Source: Moniliophthora roreri (lineage: Eukaryota; Basidiomycota; Agaricomycetes; Agaricales; Marasmiaceae). From it: a stretch of DNA of 64,000 nucleotides. Location of the stretch: assembly GCA_001466705.2 (NCBI GenBank), contig LATX02000199.1:310001-374000 (forward strand), written 5' to 3'. A program made the position numbers and the translations under genes. This document shows, in pieces, positions 1 through 9,689 of the stretch. Positions within the stretch are counted from its first letter, which is position 1, and the number at the start of each line of letters is the position of its first letter. The notes below the pieces were generated by a model. The model did no database searches and was not told the origin of the DNA. It saw only the letters and a list, made by a program, of their open reading frames with translations.

Positions 1-202
1 AGGAATTCTAACGTCGCTCAGATTTCGGATGCGACTGCAACCAACGCAGTCCACCTGCACTGATATTCTACGGACCACGGTGCGACTCACCCGATTGGGT
101 TCTTTGTCAAAGAAAGCCAACGCTGCTGTACGGTCCCAATTCCTGTGACAAACATCCTCGTGCGTAGGCAGTTTTGCCCAGTTCTCTACATATACCTTCA
201 AT
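1..202 (-). CDS. Possible partial exon at window edge, unrecognised
   Basis: An open minus-strand frame runs off the left edge. A plausible acceptor (CGCTAG) precedes it at about 203-208, and an in-frame stop lies just upstream of that. The frame encodes about 67 residues, including a Trp/Asp/Phe-containing stretch (NWDRTAALAFFDKEPNR). I do not recognise the family. A possible donor (GTGAGT) inside the frame means the exon could end earlier. It may be an internal or terminal exon of a neighbouring gene. Confidence is low because neither end is fixed. Confidence 0.28.
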
Positions 203-989
203 CTAGCGCTCGGTTATCTTATTCTCCAAGTTGTCGGGGATGGGAGTCATTTCCGAGGTCTAGAAAATCCACCGTCGACGAGATTACAACGATTTAGAAC
301 GGAGCAGTGAGTACTTTTACCCAGCTCCCACCACAACTCAGCGTACTCATGGCAAATGACTGTTCGACGTCGGATGATGAGAGATTCTTATGTCCTCAAA
401 TTGACAGAAACAACGACTGTACACTCCTTTCCATGACGGATAAGCATCGGACTCACTAGGATCATGAGCAGTGGATTCTAGGACCCTGTAGTTGCTATGA
501 ACTGTCGCGTTCTTCACACGTGTGTTGATGAATGATAAAGGTCAGCAGGCCAGCTCTTGGGATTAACCAGAAATACGGTCATGGGTTCAGAATATCTAGG
601 CTTGTAGCTCTTTAAAGTCCAAAGAGTAGATACCAGGTTGCTTGGGCTGTCGTTGAGCATAGACAGGACACGCAATGATAATTTGAGCGTGGGAACGAAA
701 TACCTGCAGCAGACAGAACTACACCCGTACCCAGAGCCCAAACCCTTGAACCGATACCGTCACCATCCACCTCGACCTTCGACTTGTTCGACTCTAAAAA
801 TCCCTTTATATAGCTGCTCTACCCGTCTGAAAGCTATCACCGACCGCCCGCTACCGGTATTTCCCTTTGGACCAGCGTCTTTGTCCGTTTTGCAATCCAA
901 CAAACACTCGGCTTGCAAGCCCAGTTCCCTCCCACTCCTCACCTAGAACCACTAGCAGGCACTTGAAACAGCTCTTAACTCCACCAAAC
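203..989. promoter_or_regulatory. 5' flank of the DHH1-like gene
   Basis: No coding region is supported here. A TATA-like stretch (TTTATATAG) lies at 805-813, followed by pyrimidine-rich sequence up to the start codon at 990. Short frames crossing this stretch lack family similarity and lie where a 5' UTR would be expected. Confidence 0.4.
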
Positions 990-2602
990 ATGTCCCAGAT
1001 CGCAACATCGTCAACTGCCACTTCGTGAGTAATCCCGCACGAGGCATACCCGACACGACAATTTTTACTGACTACCCAATAGGCCAACAGGCGTCCGCGA
1101 TAACTCATGGAAAACAGGCCTACGACCGCCTCCAAAAGATATGCGACCTCAGACTGAAGATGTCACCAAGACAAAGGGCGTAGAATTCGAAGACATGAGT
1201 CTCCGACGCGAGCTCCTCATGGGTATCTTTGAAGCAGGATTTGAAAGGCCCTCTCCCATCCAAGAAGAAGCTATCCCTATTGCCCTCACCAAACGCGACG
1301 TTCTTGCTCGAGCCAAAAACGGCACGGGCAAGACAGCGGCGTTCGTTATTCCATCTTTGCAACAAATAGACCCTACCAAAAGCAGGATCCAGGCACTGCT
1401 TCTCGTACCTACTCGAGAGTTGGCTTTGCAGACCTCTCAGGTGTGCAAGATTCTCGGGAAACATATGGGTATCCAGGTCATGGTGACCACTGGTGGCACC
1501 ACCCTCAAAGACGATATCATGCGGTTATCTGAGACGGTACATGTCTTGGTAGGCACGCCCGGTCGTATCCTCGATCTTGCAGGCAAGGGCGTAGCGGATT
1601 TGAGTGAATGTCCCGTTTTCGTCATGGACGAGGCGGACAAGTTGCTCTCGCCAGAGTTTGCGCCTGTCATGGAGCAGTTATTGGCATACCTACCGGAAAA
1701 TCGTCAGGTTATGCTTTTCAGTGCTACGTTTCCAATGATTGTCAAGGATTTCAAGGCGAGTTCTGCGCTCGAGTTGCAAAGGGTTAGCCGGCTGATTTTT
1801 TTTCGCTTGTAGGACAAACACATGAGGCAACCATACGAGATCAACCTCATGGACGAGCTTACCCTACGCGGTGTTACACAATACTACGCTTATGTCGAAG
1901 AGCGACAGAAAGTCCACTGCTTGAACACACTTTTCTCCAAGGTATGCCGCTACCCTCATCGTCAGATACTTTTTTCTGACAGTTTGCATACAGCTGCAAA
2001 TCAACCAATCCATCATCTTCTGCAACTCCACTAACCGAGTCGAACTCTTGGCCAAAAAAGTCACCGAGCTCGGCTACTCGTGTTTCTACTCACACGCCAA
2101 AATGCTCCAATCGCATCGAAACCGTGTCTTCCACGACTTCCGCAACGGCGTGTCCCGCAACCTCGTCTGCTCAGATCTTCTCACTCGAGGTATCGATATC
2201 CAAGCCGTCAACGTTGTCATCAACTTTGACTTTCCCAAAAACTCTGAAACGTACCTTCATCGTATTGGTCGTTCAGGACGATTTGGGCATTTGGGATTGG
2301 CGATTAACCTTGTGACGTATGAGGATAGGTTCAATCTGTATAGGATCGAACAGGAATTGGGGACGGAGATTCAGCCAATTCCACAGATTATTGACAAGGG
2401 ACTGTATGTTGCGCCTAGTGCCACGGAGGAAGAGAAGGCAGTGCAGAAGCAGGTTCAGCAGCAGCAGCAGCAGCAACAACAACAACAACAACAACAGAGG
2501 GCGCAACAAGAGCAGGTCGTGTATCAGAGCAATGGGGCGCCTCAGTCTAGGGGTACGCCTCAGGGTGCGTACCGTGGAGGTGTACCTGCGGGTGCTCGAT
2601 GA
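990..2602 (+). CDS. DHH1: DHH1-type DEAD-box RNA helicase
   Basis: Four exons (990-1024, 1083-1755, 1813-1941, 1994-2602) give about 481 residues. All helicase motifs are visible in order: Q motif ([12 protein letters not shown]), motif I (AKNGTGKT), Ia (PTRELALQ), Ib (TPGRI), II (DEAD), III (SAT), IV ([11 protein letters not shown]), V ([10 protein letters not shown]) and VI ([13 protein letters not shown]). The N-terminal RPQTEDVT and the link [11 protein letters not shown] are hallmarks of the Dhh1/DDX6/Vad1 group. That family is known to act in cytoplasmic P-bodies in mRNA decapping and translational repression. The start is chosen because the short first exon splices in frame into the conserved N-terminus. 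Intron 2 uses a GC donor (GCGAGT). The C-terminus carries a glutamine tract followed by a Gly/Arg-containing tail. It is the most conserved gene of the window and looks intact. Confidence 0.95.
2456..2497 (+). repeat. CAG/CAA glutamine repeat in DHH1
   Basis: Six CAG codons, seven CAA codons and one CAG form an in-frame run of 14 glutamines in the low-complexity C-terminal tail. A second Gln-rich patch follows. The mix of codons suggests an older, partly stabilised microsatellite. Length variation between strains would not affect the helicase core. Confidence 0.85.
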
Positions 2603-3510
2603 GCGCTATACCAATCTTGTCGACGTGGGGCTTTCTTGAATGCGAAAGCCAGCTGTCGGGCCTTGGTGTGGACGGATGTGCTCCTCTTAACCCTCAACGC
2701 GGAATCTAATCGATACCACACTCTTCATCGCCACACACTTATAAGGGCATCCATGATCTCCACTCATTCGTCCACCTACCCACCAAGTCTCGACATACGG
2801 CCTGGCGCCCCCACGTACCCACTTACCCAATACCTTTCCCCCAGTCGAATCCCTTTATAACAATCTCTGTTCATTCATTGTGTCTTTTGTATCTATATCG
2901 CTCTTGGAGGTTATTATCGTCACCTTCGTCCATTGCCTATTCCCAAACACTCCACCTCCGTCTGTCCCAACACACCCAACCGCAACTACTCCCTGTTGGT
3001 CGACATATTACAGTATACTCTTGTCCACTACTTACTCGGTCGCTTTTGAAGCGGTCTACTCTACTACCTACAATATGACGTGATGATTCTTTACCTTAAA
3101 TCATTGACCACCGTCTCCTCTACCCCTCCATCAACCCATCCCCCTCGTCTTCTCTACCTCTCCCTCATCCTCTGTCCGTACTCAATCCCCCAACCCCCGT
3201 ACTCCGTTGTCTGTATTCTGGTGCTGTGCCGTCGTCGCTGCTCGTTCGTTCCTTCTTGCGTGTCCATTTTCATCTACGAATACTATATGTAGTTAGTATG
3301 TAGCTAGTTGATAAATGGAATTACAATCCAGTGAGTTGAACCATACTTTCGTGTAACGAGTGTATCGGGCGCTTGTTAAGTGTTTCTTGATTTTTAAACC
3401 ACTACCACCATCATCGCTCGGTTGCCACGTCCTGCAGCTTTTTCCTGCTTAAATTATCGGCAAATTCATTGGACCCCTAGATTATAGAAGGATTGTACAA
3501 AGCAAGTTAA
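2603..3510. other. Intergenic, pyrimidine-rich
   Basis: I see no gene here. The stretch after the DHH1 stop is rich in C and T with repeated CCTCC/CCACC words, consistent with the DHH1 3' UTR and the promoter of the next gene. Short frames in it have low-complexity Ser/Thr/Pro composition and no recognisable domain. Confidence 0.5.
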
Positions 3511-4907
3511 ATGAGCTATGGAGACTACATACCGCTGTACGTTCGATAGTCGATTCATATACTACTTCACCAATTTAACTTGAACTCCAGGTCCAACAGA
3601 CAATCCAATACCTCCTCCCGTTTCCAGGCGACAAAGTCTCTCTTCCCTCGAACCCGCATCCTGAAATACATCATACCCATCATCATCTTCCTGATCCTTT
3701 ATTTCTTCTACACATACGAATTGCACGTCGAGATATCCAAGTACCCCCGGGATTGGGTCCACCAAGAGATTGAACCTATAAAACCTCTATACGGGTGTTT
3801 TACCCCCGAACGCGTTAGCCCAGATTACAACGTCTCTGACGCACTTTACGGACCACGGACGAACGATGTACAAGCTGGGATGTCTTTACGGTTCGGGTTG
3901 GATTGTTATGATTTGGCTGGGACTATCAAAGGTCCTGAAAACCCTTCTACATCTCCAGAACGGATACGCGGAGAAGATAGAATCCAGTTCCATACATATT
4001 GGCGTGCCGACCTTGCATCGTTTGGTCCAAGACAAGAATGGATGGTTAAATCCTTTTTCGCTACACAAAATATCCACACGAGTCGGTTGGTTCTATGGTC
4101 TAATGGTGACCTTTCCGGGAATCCGATTCTTAGCAAGTATCTGGGGCGATATCCTGAAGCGTTTGCTCTTCGAATTGTGGACATACCCCGACTTGCGAGA
4201 GGAACAGTACTGGAGGGGAGTCATTTGTTGAAGAGCAGTGATAAGAAGGCGTGGTTGGATGGGGATCTTATTCGGCTTTTGCTTTTATGGAACTATGGAG
4301 GTGTTTGGGTTGATATGGATTCGTTATTCACGAGGGATATGCAGCCGCTTTTGGAGCATGAGTTTGTTACACAATGGGATTGTTATGGTGCGTATTTTGT
4401 GCTTCTTTCGACTCGTGTACCCGACGACTGACATTTCTTCACCTTCTGATAGATAAAAAATACTCCCCGCTCAACGGCGCACTCATGCGCTTCCGACGAC
4501 ACTCGGCCTACCTCTGCGAAGCGTTCCATATCATGCTCACCGATACACCTCCCCGCCCAGGCTCAACCGACTGGGGCTCAATACTCTACCTGAAACTATA
4601 CCGTCGGCTACTCGCAGCATCCATACCACCATTCAAAATTCTTCCTTTTTGTTTCAGCGATGGCCGGTCATGTCGACTCGATAACCGTCTTCCAGACCCC
4701 TTCGTTCCAGATGACTCGAAGGGTAAATGGACTGGAGGTCTCGGTATGGAGGAAGGTGGTGCCCTGGATACAGCCTTGGGCAAAGTCTTTGGAGTGCATT
4801 TGCATAATCAATGGCATAAAGAATTTCCAAAAGGCGGTTGGGTGGAGAGGTTGCTCTTGAATCGATACGAGAGGCGGTTACGGGCTAGAGAAGATGGTGA
4901 TGAATGA
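3511..4907 (+). CDS. GT32-like glycosyltransferase (DXD), type II membrane protein
   Basis: Three exons (3511-3536, 3591-4387, 4453-4907) give about 425 residues. The first exon is short. It is chosen because its ATG and its splice phase join exactly to the long second exon, which otherwise lacks a start. A single hydrophobic segment near residues 28-46 (YIIPIIIFLILYFFYTY) after a basic stretch predicts a type II Golgi or ER membrane anchor. The catalytic DXD signature is NYGGVWVDMDSLF (about 4291-4329), typical of the sugar-binding DXD family (Gly_transf_sug) related to yeast Och1. These enzymes transfer sugar from a nucleotide sugar to glycans or lipids in the secretory pathway. The acceptor cannot be told from sequence. 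The gene looks intact. Confidence 0.85.
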
Positions 4908-5397
4908 TAGTACTCCTTTGGACCGGTATTGTGACGATGACTGTTTAATGCTTTCAAGTGCTTATAATGTAACCTTCGCGACGTAATTCAGACTATTCAA
5001 CCTCAGCGGGTGTGGCGGTGTGACATTCGTGACGCAGTACTCGAAGCAAGGGTATGTTATCCTGGGTTTGTCCTGATGATCGCCTGACGACCAGTTCATC
5101 ACAGCAGAATAATACATTCCTGCCGTGGTCTATGTTGATAAAACGAATCGTGTGTACCATCATACATCGTATATGCGGGCGCTCTTTCAATGTACCTCGG
5201 AACCAGCCCGAATTCGCACAAAAGATGATGAACTTTATCAGTTCTGGCACAGCTTGACGTGGGAATTGACTTGTACAGAAGACCCTTGCATCCGCTGGCC
5301 GCTGACCCCGCGTTCTCAGTCGCCCACGTCCTTACCTCTTTACCAACAGGGTGCTAGGTTTTCTCGATCATCTGTAAAGGTGTTTAAGCATTTCACA
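4908..5397. other. Intergenic between glycosyltransferase and HET gene
   Basis: No supported gene. Short frames exist on both strands without recognisable domains. The end of this stretch should hold the promoter of the HET-domain gene. Confidence 0.4.
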
Positions 5398-7585
5398 ATG
5401 CGCCCCGCAAGCCAGTCGGAGAACCTGAAGGGGTTCATAATAGATGCGTGAGTAATCACTACCTTTGCGTTGAAACTTTAGCTGACAAGCCCAAGTTCTG
5501 TACGATCTTTGGTCTGCGAGAATTGCTGGGCTGGTCCGTTCTCCCGAGAGTCCTGGAGAAAGCTTGTGAGCGGCGAGGAATTCACGTACGCCACAACCTG
5601 GAGTCGAGTTCAAGCTTCTGCAGACCATGGGTGCGGGTTTTGCGGGATCCTCATCATCGATAAAGAAGACGACTGTGACAAGGATCAAGTCAGCTTCTGG
5701 CTGAGTTTTGGCACGTTCCTTTTCACTTCTAGCATCATCCAGCCCATTACTCCTTCCCACGTACAATATCTGAAGGCCGAGGTTGAAGGCTATGAGGATG
5801 AATTCATAAATAATAGAAACTTTTTTTACACCTCCCCGAGTATGTCATTGATCTGAACACTCTCTGGATTAAACTGAATCGTGAATAGATGACCCAGCTG
5901 CTACAGAGATTACAGCTAGAGATTGCATAAGGGACGTCCGTTCGCAACAAGCGTACTCCTTGGCACTAGAGTGCTTTCGGGAATGCGTCGCGAACCACGA
6001 GAGGTGTCCCAAGCCAATCGACTCTCCATGCCTCCCGACCCGTGTCATTGATTGTCTCGATCCTGAGCACCCAAAACTGTTTGTGAGCAATGCGACACAT
6101 GGTGCATATGCAGCACTCAGCTATGTCTGGGGTGGAGAACAGCCCAATCGCACTGTTACTACAAATCTTAATATATACACCAAAGGTATCAAAGTTGATC
6201 TTATCCCACAAACTATTCGCGACGCAATTGAAGCCACCAAGAATTACGGCCTGCGCTACCTCTGGGTCGATGCCTTCTGCATAATCCAAGATTCCAAAGA
6301 GGATAAGAAGGTGAAGCTCACACAGCTACGCAGAATCTTCCGTAACGCCTACGTTACTATCGTCGCCTCATGCGCTCCGTCTGCCTTTGCAGGCTTTTTG
6401 CAAGATCGTTCTCCGCCTACCTCCCCTCGCCCACGCCTACCGTTCTGGTGCAAGGACGGCCGCCTGGGGACCGTATCTGTTTGGCTCGAATCAGCCCCAT
6501 ATGATGGGTCGAGCGAACCAGTCAACAAACGTGCATGGTGTCTTGAAGAAAACCTTCTCTCTGCACGAAAATTTGTATATGCATCCGACACGCTCCAGTA
6601 CCACTGTCAGACTGCTGTGTCCTCCATTGGCAAAGCTCTTCGAGTCACCTTCGCATGGCACAGGGAGCGTCTCCCCGATGTCATGTTCGTTCCTGATGCC
6701 GACATTGCTAAGTACGTCGCAGGGTGGAAAAGGGGGGACTGGCGGAAACTGCACATGGCTTGGTCAGAGATAGTGCACCACTATACTGGGCGTATGGTTA
6801 CGAACCCAACGGACAAGCTCACTGCCTTTGGGGGAGTTGCGGAGCAATTTGACCGTGTCTGGCAATCGCAGCCAGGAGACTTAGCAATACCGACCCGGGT
6901 ACAGAGCAAGTATCTTGCTGGGCTATGGGAGAAATTTCTTCCACAAGGTCTCCTCTGGATGGTTGAGGAGGGCTCACTTCGGGCACGGCCAACACTCTAC
7001 CTCGCACCTTCTTGGTCGTGGGAATCAGTTGAGGGGGACATTATCCTCATACGTGCGCTCGAACGTCGGTTAGAGCCTACGTTCATAGCAGATCCCGCGC
7101 AACTCAAATCCTGTGAGATCTTGGGTTGCGATGTGGGCTTGGATGACGAGCGTCTGCCACACGGGAAGGTTAAGTCCGGTTTGTTGAAGTTACGTGCGAG
7201 CATGGTTCCTACGACGTGGAATAGCGGCATGGAAGGACCTAAATTATTTGTGCGCAAGGACGATGTGAAGGCAGGGGTGTTGACACTAGACGCACACCAT
7301 GACGATAAATCACTGGTGTGCGTTGGTGAGATTCACATCGACAGCACAGAGGACGTACGTGGTCAGGTTTGGGCTGTTCCTATTTTGTGGAACATAGGTC
7401 CAGCTCCTGATGACATCCACGCCGCTGGTTTATTCGTAACGAGTGCTGGTAATGGGCAGTTCAAGCGTGTTGGGTTCTGGGAGTCCCCGGAGCTGCTAGA
7501 ACCGGACGCTGAAGTAGACAGGCAGCTAGTACTTGCGTGGTTTGAATCGGATGAAATCGCAATGGAAGTTCTGGAGATCATCTAA
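5398..7585 (+). CDS. HET-domain protein (heterokaryon incompatibility type)
   Basis: Three exons (5398-5447, 5496-5839, 5889-7585) give about 696 residues with consistent phases. The N-terminal part has the usual cysteine motif (LVCENCW) and HGCGFCGIL of fungal HET proteins. The HET core follows in exon 3: YAALSYVWGG, then TIRDAIEATKNYGLRYLW and VDAFCIIQD, then a segment ending in RAWCLEENLLSARKF. HET proteins are intracellular and trigger cell death on non-self recognition in ascomycetes. In basidiomycetes their role is less clear and the family is large. The C-terminal 300 residues have no second domain I recognise. The gene converges on the broken sulfatase, whose stop is only about 80 bases away. 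Confidence 0.88.
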
Positions 7586-7664
7586 GCGTCAGATCCTGGT
7601 GTCCACTATTTCGAGTATATTTGTATCTCTGCGATATAATCTAGTCCATTGTACCGATGAATAT

Positions 7665-8993
7665 TTAAGAAGCACCGTATGCCATCTCTTCATTCCACCT
7701 CGGAGATTCAACCTGTCCAGCCGCATCTTCTTCAAAATACCCAAATTGACATAGACGGTAACCAAACTTGGGCAACGAATCGAAATACGTATCGTATCGG
7801 GCATCCAAAGATTCAATCAGTCCATTTGCTTCCCCAGCTGGGAATATCGCACCCCAAGGATTACGACACGTATCACCGACACAGGTTTTGAGTACGACGA
7901 GGAGTGCATCTAGACGGGAGGCTAAGCGGCTGTAGTCTGGGGACGCAAATTGGAAGGAGGTGGGATCATTATTGGAGGCGAGGTTGGTTAGTTGGTATGT
8001 GTCGGTCTAAGGAGATGCGTCAGACCAGGAACAACTTTGGCTACTAGAGAAATCACCGTATTGTCATGTCATACAGTTCTCTTTCTCCAGTATACCACAC
8101 CCCATAAACCCAATCGTGCGTCTCATTCCCATCCTCGGATTCGTCAGTGACATGCATCGAGCGGTACGTTGTGTTTGGTCTAAGTTGTGTCACTGCCAGG
8201 AGCGTGAGTTCAGCGGCCTTCAGGAAGACAGAATAAATAAGGGATATACACGTGGACATTGTTCCCTCATCTCCAGCACCGTTCCAGTACTCCGCAATTG
8301 TGTCTCGGCTTTACTTGCTCGTTATCACTTGGTAGGAGTACGGCTCCATCGAGGTCATACTGGGTTACAGAAGCACCGAGGATCGCTGCGCCTAGATCTG
8401 GCGTTGGAGGGAACGTTAGGACCGCGGATAATAAGAGATACAAGAACATCTACGAAGTAGAAACGTTCAGCAGGGAGGTCAAAGGATAAATATACATGCC
8501 TTCTTCGTAGGGTAGTGACTTTCCCGGATTACGTTGATGTGAACCGAGAGCGTACCCATTGTCCGAAGTGCTATAGAGAAATCAAGAGCTACCGTCAGAA
8601 ACTACTTCATGTTACCGTCAAAAAATGATACCCACAAAATGATATATGTGTTCGCCGCCACTTCAGCCCCAGCCTCCTCCACCCTCTGCACGACAGCCTC
8701 AACCAGGTCATCTACAGGCTGAAGAATGCGCAGACGTTGGCGATGGACATGATCAATGTATTCCACCACCGTTGAACTCAACTCCTCAAGGTCCTTCAAC
8801 CATGACACTGCACCTTGGCCTTTCACATTGAACGATGGCGTCCTCGGAACTTCTACATCTTCGAACAGACTCTCGTCTCCAGGCCTCGGCAAAGGTTCAG
8901 TAAACCTTCCGGTGAGCTGAACCTCCATATGCGGAGCTGTCGGTGCGATCCCCAAAAAAAACGATTTCTCGGTGTTGAGAGCATCCTCTAGGG
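7665..8993 (-). pseudogene. Arylsulfatase, 5'-truncated and frameshifted
   Basis: Minus-strand exons encode the C-terminal half of a fungal arylsulfatase. The pieces are KSFFLGIAPTAPHMEV with downstream PRTPSFN (about 8800-8970), the metal-site region FTSDNGYALGSHQ (about 8540-8570), YDLDGAVLLP, an EYWNGAGDEGT piece, a GERELYDMT piece and the C-terminal DALLVVLKTC ... RNPW block (about 7830-7900). The family's N-terminal half with the C-x-P-S-R active-site cysteine is missing. The first exon begins right at a palindromic insert. Two frame breaks follow: one between the RGPNVPS region and the downstream Asp/Leu block, and one just before EYWNGAG. One intron has a GC donor (GCATGT). The enzyme would hydrolyse sulfate esters, but this copy cannot be active. 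Confidence 0.82.
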
Positions 8994-9000
8994 CTGTGAG

Positions 9001-9140
9001 CCGTTACCGTATACGGTAACGGCCGTCAACTTGACGGTAATTTGACGGTGTTCAGCAGACCGTCCCCGTACCGTATCATAGTTAGTCTGAACCTTTGACG
9101 GTACGGTACGGTAGTACAGACGGCCGTATACGGTGATATG
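9001..9140. repeat. Palindrome-rich insert of TACCGT/ACGGTA words
   Basis: Positions 9001-9022 form a perfect 22-base palindrome centred on CCGTATACGG. Further inverted and direct copies of ACGGTA, TTGACGGT and ACGGCCGT follow up to about 9140. The cluster abuts the acceptor of the first surviving sulfatase exon, so it marks the breakpoint of that gene. The dense inverted words resemble the subterminal region of a DNA transposon. I could not find a clear partner end or target duplication. Confidence 0.6.
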
Positions 9141-9383
9141 GTGTATGGTAGAAGAAATGATATTATCTGGCCTAAGTTCGGCCTGCCTAATGTTCGCACA
9201 TGGTAGTGATGTAGTCGGAGGGGGAGTGACGGCAAATGTGCGTGGTTTGCTCGCGAATAAGGTCGATTTCGAGTGTCCTTCGGGGCATATAATTCACGTG
9301 ATACTAAGTAGCACGGATGCCATGGTCGGGGGCTCACGTGAGAATGCATGAATTTTGGCCTGAAGTTCGCAGTTAGTATATAG
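9141..9383. other. No gene seen; unplaced flank of the palindromic insert
   Basis: This stretch contains no exon matching the missing half of the sulfatase on either strand. It may be part of the inserted element or older intergenic DNA. Confidence 0.3.
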
Positions 9384-9486
9384 TGTATGCAGCATGTTGA
9401 GATAGATTAAGGATGAGATACGCACCTTTCGGAGTTGAGAGTCCGTCAGATTATCTCCAAGCATAGATCATTTGCACCCTTTTCAT
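9384..9486 (+). repeat. Direct repeat copy 1 (103 bp)
   Basis: It begins TGTATGCAGCATGT and ends CACCCTTTTCAT, and recurs at 9587-9689 with only a few substitutions. The only ambiguous base of the window (N at 9487) sits immediately after this copy, so the junction may be an assembly compromise. Confidence 0.8.
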
Positions 9487-9586
9487 NGGTGCCCTCCCAG
9501 CCCAAAAACCCTTCATATTTGATGCCGAGATAGGCGCAGCTTGCCATCAAACCCGTGGTATTTCTCGGGCACCATAGGTGGTGTAA

Positions 9587-9689
9587 TGTATGCAGCATGT
9601 CGAGATAGACTAAGGATGAGATACGCACCTTTCGGAGTTGAGAGCCCGTCAAATTATCTCCAAGCATAAATCATTTGCACCCTTCTCAT
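9587..9689 (+). repeat. Direct repeat copy 2 (103 bp)
   Basis: Near-identical to 9384-9486, separated by 100 bases. On the minus strand both copies read as a frame ending in CTCCGAAAG followed by GTGCGT, which resembles an exon end and donor. I cannot assign the frame to a family. Confidence 0.8.

Noticed and set aside
638..946. 102-codon plus-strand frame upstream of the helicase gene
   Set aside because: No domain and low-complexity composition. It overlaps a TATA-like site and the expected 5' leader.
2636..3292. Several Ser/Thr/Leu-rich frames after the helicase gene
   Set aside because: They arise from pyrimidine-rich 3' sequence in different frames, with no conserved words.
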